A stretch of DNA of 64,000 nt from Pseudomonas sp. PDM04 (lineage in GTDB: Bacteria > Pseudomonadota > Gammaproteobacteria > Pseudomonadales > Pseudomonadaceae). The stretch is from assembly GCF_014851765.1 (NCBI RefSeq), contig NZ_JACVAI010000009.1, positions 62,001-126,000 on the forward strand, in the 5' to 3' direction. This document shows positions 59,721 to 64,000 of this stretch, piece by piece (positions within the stretch are counted from its first letter, which is position 1; every line of letters starts with the position of its first letter). The notes beneath the pieces were generated by a model. That model was not told where the DNA came from. It did not search any database and saw only the letters and a list, made by a program, of their open reading frames with translations. Both the position numbers and the translations under genes were made by a program.

Positions 59721-60017
59721 CACAAAGGTTCCTTGGGATGTGCGGAGATGGCACATCGCTATGACTCGGGCTTTCGACTTATGTTCCCGGTCGATCGCAC
59801 GGCCCTGTGGTTTTTTGCGGGGCGGATGTAAAGAGGCGTGTAAATCGACCGACAAACATCCTATATTCGGAACTTGCCCGGGATTGTCCCAGGTGTTTTC
59901 AAATGATCCCCGAATGGTTCTGAAGGCCAGATAACCCGACGGTTCGCGGTTTTTTGCGTCAGAGAGATCCTTGATGATCCAGATCCATCTTCCATTCCCT
60001 CGATCAGCGAGAACGAC

Positions 60018-60323
60018 ATGACCGTAACAGCATTGAGCCAGGAAGCCCGGCACGAAGAAGCGCTTAAGAAGTACCTGCTCGAGTCCCCTCAATTGGCCGA
60101 CGAGATCAAGGACCTGCCCGCCGACGATCAGAAAGACCAGCTCCAGTGGGCATTCGAGGATGAGGCTGAGGCCCAGGGCTTGCAGCCGTGGGAGTTGACG
60201 CTCAGGTACACCTCGAGCCCGGAGGAGTTCGAGGCGGCGCGACTGGCCCTGCACCGGGAGGCGGCCGAGGTGTTGGGCGTCGAGTGGGAAGAGTACTGCG
60301 AGATGAACAACCTGGTGGTTTGA
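60018..60323 (+). CDS. DUF6388 family protein
   Basis: A protein of 101 residues, acidic and helical, beginning MTVTALSQEARHEEALKKYL and containing AFEDEAEAQGLQPWEL. I recall this pattern as the Pseudomonas-specific DUF6388 family of unknown function. It has no signal peptide. Divergent from the coiled-coil protein by about 300 bp, a gap in which I see no other gene. Confidence 0.75.
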   Translation: MTVTALSQEARHEEALKKYLLESPQLADEIKDLPADDQKDQLQWAFEDEAEAQGLQPWELTLRYTSSPEEFEAARLALHREAAEVLGVEWEEYCEMNNLVV

Positions 60324-60341
60324 GCCCCTGCGGCGGCAAAC

Positions 60342-60429
60342 CTGTGGGAGCGCGCTTGTTCGCGAAGCGCTGTGTCAAACGACGAACCCGTTGCCTGACA
60401 CAGCGCTTCGCGAGCAAGCCCGCTCCTAC
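60342..60429. repeat. REP doublet with 17-bp inverted arms
   Basis: CGCGAAGCGCTGTGTCA and its exact complement TGACACAGCGCTTCGCG flank an 18-nt spacer, with outer TGTGGGAGCGCGCTTGTT...GAGCAAGCCCGCTCCTAC. Typical of fluorescens-group REP pairs, between convergent genes. Confidence 0.8.
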
Positions 60430-60437
60430 CCCTTGGC

Positions 60438-61286
60438 TCAGAGGCTGAGTCGCATCGACAGATCGACCGCCTTCACATCCTTGGTCATCGCACCGATCGA
60501 GATGTAGTCCACACCGGTTTGTGCAATCGGCAGCAACGTCGTTTCGTTGATACCGCCACTGGCCTCCAGTTTCGCCTTGCCGCCGTTCAGGCGAACGGCT
60601 TCGCGCATATCGTCCAGGCTCAACTCGTCCAGCATGATGATGTCGGCGCCGGCCTCGAGGGCCTCCTTGAGTTCTGTCAGGCTTTCCACTTCGATTTCAA
60701 CCGGCTTGCCCGGGGCGATCTTGTGCGCGGCGTTGATGGCTTGCGCAATGCCACCACAGGCGGCGATGTGGTTTTCCTTGATCAGGAAGGCGTCGTACAG
60801 GCCGATGCGGTGGTTGTGGCAGCCGCCGCAGGTCACGGCGTATTTTTGCGCCATACGCAAACCCGGCAGGGTTTTGCGGGTATCGAGCAACTTCACCTGG
60901 GTCTGGGCAACGAAATCCGCCAGGTATTGCGCACGTGTGGCCACGCCGGACAGCAATTGCAGGAAGTTCAGGGCGCTGCGTTCACCCGTCAACAGCGAGC
61001 GTGCGGGGCCTTCGAGATGGAACAGGGGTTGATTGGGCTTCACTCGCTCGCCATCGCGCACCTGCCAGTGCACCGCTACGCGCGGGTCCAGTTGCCGGAA
61101 CACTGCGTCCACCCAGGCCGTACCGGCGATGACAGCGTCGTCGCGGGTGATGATGGTGGCTTTGGCCAGTCGCTCGGCCGGGATCAGTTGCGCGGTGATG
61201 TCGCCGCTGCCGACGTCTTCGAGCAGCGCGCGGCGCACGTTGGCTTCGATTTCGGCGGTCAGGTCGGCGAGACGTAGATTCGGCAT
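60438..61286 (-). CDS. nadC: Quinolinate phosphoribosyltransferase
   Basis: A protein of 282 residues for NAD synthesis: quinolinate + PRPP to nicotinate mononucleotide. LLDTRKTLPGLR (about 134-145), the His-rich GGCHNHRIGLYD and VEVESL-like EIEVESLTE are conserved. The start MPNLRLADL is preferred over an upstream one. Confidence 0.96.
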   Translation of the reverse strand: MPNLRLADLTAEIEANVRRALLEDVGSGDITAQLIPAERLAKATIITRDDAVIAGTAWVDAVFRQLDPRVAVHWQVRDGERVKPNQPLFHLEGPARSLLTGERSALNFLQLLSGVATRAQYLADFVAQTQVKLLDTRKTLPGLRMAQKYAVTCGGCHNHRIGLYDAFLIKENHIAACGGIAQAINAAHKIAPGKPVEIEVESLTELKEALEAGADIIMLDELSLDDMREAVRLNGGKAKLEASGGINETTLLPIAQTGVDYISIGAMTKDVKAVDLSMRLSL

Positions 61287-61537
61287 AACGGACTCCACAA
61301 ACAAAGTGGCCCGATTATAGGGCCTTGGCGCAAGGCAACCCAAGGCGTGAGAGGCCTTTCGGTCGCTCCGGCTGCGTTTATTTGGTCGATCCGTCGGAGC
61401 AATTGGCGTTCTGCAATGGTCAATCTCCTGCCTCTGTTTTCAAGAGGGCACAGAGTCTGCTGGCACACGGGACATCTTTTGCAAGATAATGCGCCTTGCA
61501 TTTGACGCCATGGCTTTGACGGGTACGGGAGGGCAGG

Positions 61538-63730
61538 ATGCACAAAGACGGGAATGTGGTGCCTTTGCACAAGGCCGCTACCGATACGGCGAGTTCCTCG
61601 CCGCTCGCCCGTGTGCCCGTCATTCTGCTTCAGGTTCGCGACAAGGCCGTGCTTCAGCTGCGTCATGGCTTGCAGGAACTGTTCGATAACGCCGACGACA
61701 CTTTGTTTGAAATGGCCGACCGCGCCAGCAATGACGTCGAGCAGAACATCTTCTTCCAGGCCATGCGCGATTTGCGCCTCAAGCGCAAAAGCATCGAACG
61801 GGTGTTTTTCGAGCATGTCCTGGAGGCGTTCGTCAGTCTCACCCGGTACAGCGGCGCTGCGATTGCCGCGCCTGTGGCGCCGGTCCTCGATGCGATGTCC
61901 GGCGATGAGCTGGAGCGTAGCGTGGCGGTGGAAGCCATGGTCAATAAAGTGCTGAACCGCGACGGTTTCGCGCTCGACCAACTGACAGCCAGGCTCAGCA
62001 CCCTGATCGGCAAGAAACTGGTGACCCAGCATAATCCGCTGGGTCCGGCGATGCTCTGCGAGTACTTCATGCGGGCCGGGCGCAATCTCGGCGTGGAGAT
62101 CAAGGTCAAGCTGATCGTCCTCAAGCTTTTCGAGCGCTATGTGCTCAGCGACGCCGACCAGCTCTACACCGAGGCCAATGAGTTGCTGATCGCCACCGGC
62201 ATATTGCCCGACCTCAAGTCTGCCCCGGGGCGGCGCGCTCTCGACCGTGCCCAGGCCAGCGTCACTGAGCAACCCGTCGAAGCCAGCGCGCCGCTCGACG
62301 AGGGTGTGCAGGAAGTGTTCGCTGCGCTGCAGACGCTGCTGCTTCAAGTGCGTGGCAGTGTGGCGCCGACACTGGAACCCAGTGCGCCGGCACAACCGAT
62401 CTCCACCCGTGACCTGCTGCGCATGCTCTCGCACTTGCAGCAATACGTGCCGCCCCTGGCGGTGCAGGACGATTTCGACCTGCGCGCCCAGCTCGAGCAG
62501 TTGTTGACCCGAATCAGCGTCAAAAGCGGCAAGTCACGGGTGGTTGGCGTCGCCGATGAGGACGTGATCAACCTGATCGCCCTGCTGTTCGAGTGCATCC
62601 TCGATGACCGCAATTTGCCGGACTCGCTCAAGGCGCTGATTGCCCGTCTGCAAATTCCGATGCTCAAGGTGGCCGTGCTGGACAAGAGTTTCTTCAGTCG
62701 CAGCACCCATCCGGCCCGGCGCCTGCTCAACGAAATTGCCGCGGCGGCCATGGGCTGGGGCGATTGCGACGATCATCAGCGCGACAGCCTGTACCTGCGG
62801 ATCGAGCAGGTGGTGCAACGGTTGTTGAACGACTTCGTCGATGATCCGGCGATTTTCTCCGAGCTGCTGGCGGATTTTCTGGCCTTCACCAGCGATGAAC
62901 GCCGTCGCAGCGAGCTGCTGGAACAGCGCACTCGCGATGCCGAGGAGGGCCGGGCCAGAACCGAACTGGCACGCCGGCGGGTCGAACAGGCCTTGAACAC
63001 CGTGGTGTTGGGCAAGGTGCTGCCGCAGCAGGTGCTGGCGTTTGTTCAGGACGCCTGGAGCCAGGTCCTGCTGCTGACGTGTCTCAAGCACGGCGAGCCG
63101 TCTGATGAGTGGCGTGCCGACGTGGAGACCCTGGAGCAATTGGTCTGGAGCGTGCAGCGCCACGACGAGCCGGATACCCAGCAGCGGCTGTTGGCGCTGG
63201 TGCCGGGGTTGCTCAAGTCGTTGCGTAGCGGCTTGAGCCGCTCGGCGTTCGATCCGTTCGCCACCGCCGAGTTCTTCAGCGAGCTGGAAAGCCTGCACCT
63301 GCAATTGTTCGAACGCACGGATCAAACCGTGGCCTCCGAGGGTGAGGCCGACACGCCGCTGATGGTGCAAGTGCAGGAGCAGATCCAGTTGCGCACCGCC
63401 GACGAAGGACCGGTCGAGGCAGCCTCGACACGCTTGTCGGTGGATGATGAAAGCCTGGTTCAGGTCGATCGATTGACGCTGGGGTGCTGGGTCGAGTTCC
63501 GGGAAGACGAGGACAACACCCTGCGCTGCAAACTGGCCGCGATCATCGACGCCACGGGCAAATACATCTTCGTCGACCGCACCGGGATGAAGGTGCAGGA
63601 GCGTAGTCGCGCCGGCCTGGCATTGGATTTTCGCCAGGGAGTGGTGCGAGTCCTGGACGATACCCTGCTCTTCGACCGCGCCCTGGAGTCGGTGATCGAG
63701 CACCTGCAACGCCTCAATCGCGGCAAGTGA
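61538..63730 (+). CDS. DUF1631 family protein
   Basis: A protein of 730 residues, helical and acidic, of the DUF1631 type conserved next to nadC-ampD in Pseudomonas. Function is not established. The C-terminal 90 residues (LGCWVEFREDEDNTLRCKL... FVDRTGMKVQ) look beta-rich and PilZ-like, by eye only; no canonical RxxxR motif for c-di-GMP was seen at its start. GGGAGG lies before the ATG. Confidence 0.85.
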   Translation: MHKDGNVVPLHKAATDTASSSPLARVPVILLQVRDKAVLQLRHGLQELFDNADDTLFEMADRASNDVEQNIFFQAMRDLRLKRKSIERVFFEHVLEAFVSLTRYSGAAIAAPVAPVLDAMSGDELERSVAVEAMVNKVLNRDGFALDQLTARLSTLIGKKLVTQHNPLGPAMLCEYFMRAGRNLGVEIKVKLIVLKLFERYVLSDADQLYTEANELLIATGILPDLKSAPGRRALDRAQASVTEQPVEASAPLDEGVQEVFAALQTLLLQVRGSVAPTLEPSAPAQPISTRDLLRMLSHLQQYVPPLAVQDDFDLRAQLEQLLTRISVKSGKSRVVGVADEDVINLIALLFECILDDRNLPDSLKALIARLQIPMLKVAVLDKSFFSRSTHPARRLLNEIAAAAMGWGDCDDHQRDSLYLRIEQVVQRLLNDFVDDPAIFSELLADFLAFTSDERRRSELLEQRTRDAEEGRARTELARRRVEQALNTVVLGKVLPQQVLAFVQDAWSQVLLLTCLKHGEPSDEWRADVETLEQLVWSVQRHDEPDTQQRLLALVPGLLKSLRSGLSRSAFDPFATAEFFSELESLHLQLFERTDQTVASEGEADTPLMVQVQEQIQLRTADEGPVEAASTRLSVDDESLVQVDRLTLGCWVEFREDEDNTLRCKLAAIIDATGKYIFVDRTGMKVQERSRAGLALDFRQGVVRVLDDTLLFDRALESVIEHLQRLNRGK

Positions 63731-63794
63731 TCGCACGCCGGGGGGCTATCGCGGCATACTGGGCGCCAACACAGTCGACGTTGAAGGAACCTGT

Positions 63795-64000
63795 ATGCAG
63801 TTGGACCCCGCGAGCGGTTGGTGCCTGGGCGTGAATACCTGCCCCTCTCCCAACTTCAATGCGCGCCCCACGGGCGAAGTTTCCCTGCTGGTGATCCACA
63901 ACATCAGCCTGCCGCCGGCGCAGTTCGCCACCGGCAAGGTGCAGGAATTCTTCCAGAACCGGCTGGATGTCACAGAGCATCCCTACTTCGAGGGGATCGC
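63795..64000 (+). CDS. ampD: AmpD amidase, N-terminal part (cut by window edge)
   Basis: The 68 visible residues match 1,6-anhydro-N-acetylmuramyl-L-alanine amidase: CPSPNFNARP, then LLVIHNISLPPAQF with the first zinc ligand His35. It recycles cell-wall muropeptides in the cytoplasm, and its loss raises AmpC beta-lactamase expression in Pseudomonas. GAAGGA precedes the ATG. The 3' end lies outside the window. Confidence 0.93.
   Translation, partial: MQLDPASGWCLGVNTCPSPNFNARPTGEVSLLVIHNISLPPAQFATGKVQEFFQNRLDVTEHPYFEGI

Noticed and set aside
59724..60254. Upstream extension of the coiled-coil gene to a 347-codon frame
   Set aside because: It passes through the antisense of the DUF6388 gene; the signal peptide and ribosome-binding site place the start at 59720.

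Overview
The window is chromosomal DNA of a Pseudomonas, most likely of the P. fluorescens group. The evidence is the gene order (recN-grpE-dnaK-dnaJ-dapB-carA-carB-greA-yhbY-rlmE-ftsH-folP-glmM-tpiA-secG-tRNA-nusA-infB-rbfA-truB-rpsO-pnp), the Fur protein without a C-terminal CxxC, the DUF3077 and DUF6388 genes, the REP-like elements, and the generally high GC content.

Layout: (a) 1-2774, three co-directional genes: a dynamin-like GTPase cut by the window edge, a small cysteine-cluster protein and a second GTPase. (b) 2854-5040, a patchy stretch with a DUF3077 gene and its structured leader, an IS3-family transposase remnant, an orphan hypothetical gene, and what looks like the decayed end of an integrative element. 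(c) 5022-17287, an integrative element of about 12.2 kb in the 3' end of the tmRNA gene ssrA. It carries a complete type I restriction-modification operon (hsdM-hsdS-hsdR), two tyrosine recombinases, a DUF3987 protein and a TubC-docking-like small protein. (d) 17262-18040, ssrA and a small secreted protein. (e) 18171-26798, a lactate regulon: lldP-lutA-lutB-lutC-dld on the minus strand, divergent from the FadR-type regulator lldR, with a perfect operator palindrome between them. (f) 26930-30773, smpB, an NSS transporter, ratA, rnfH, bamE and fur. (g) 30850-36772, recN and the heat-shock genes grpE, dnaK and dnaJ, with a sigma-32-type promoter before grpE. (h) 36782-43552, dapB, carA, carB, greA, a small membrane protein and yhbY. 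(i) 43655-58988, the rlmE-to-pnp block for RNA modification, protein quality control, folate and cell-wall precursors, secretion, transcription and translation factors, with two tRNAs. (j) 59129-64000, a tRNA-Thr, a Ser-rich coiled-coil envelope protein, DUF6388, nadC, a DUF1631 protein and the start of ampD.

Regions d to j are mostly core genome. The accessory signal is concentrated in 1-17290. The strongest new observation there is a set of three pairs of short repeats, each pair spaced 12 bp, placed around two ssrA-like attachment cores. It suggests two related elements in tandem, the left one having lost its integrase.
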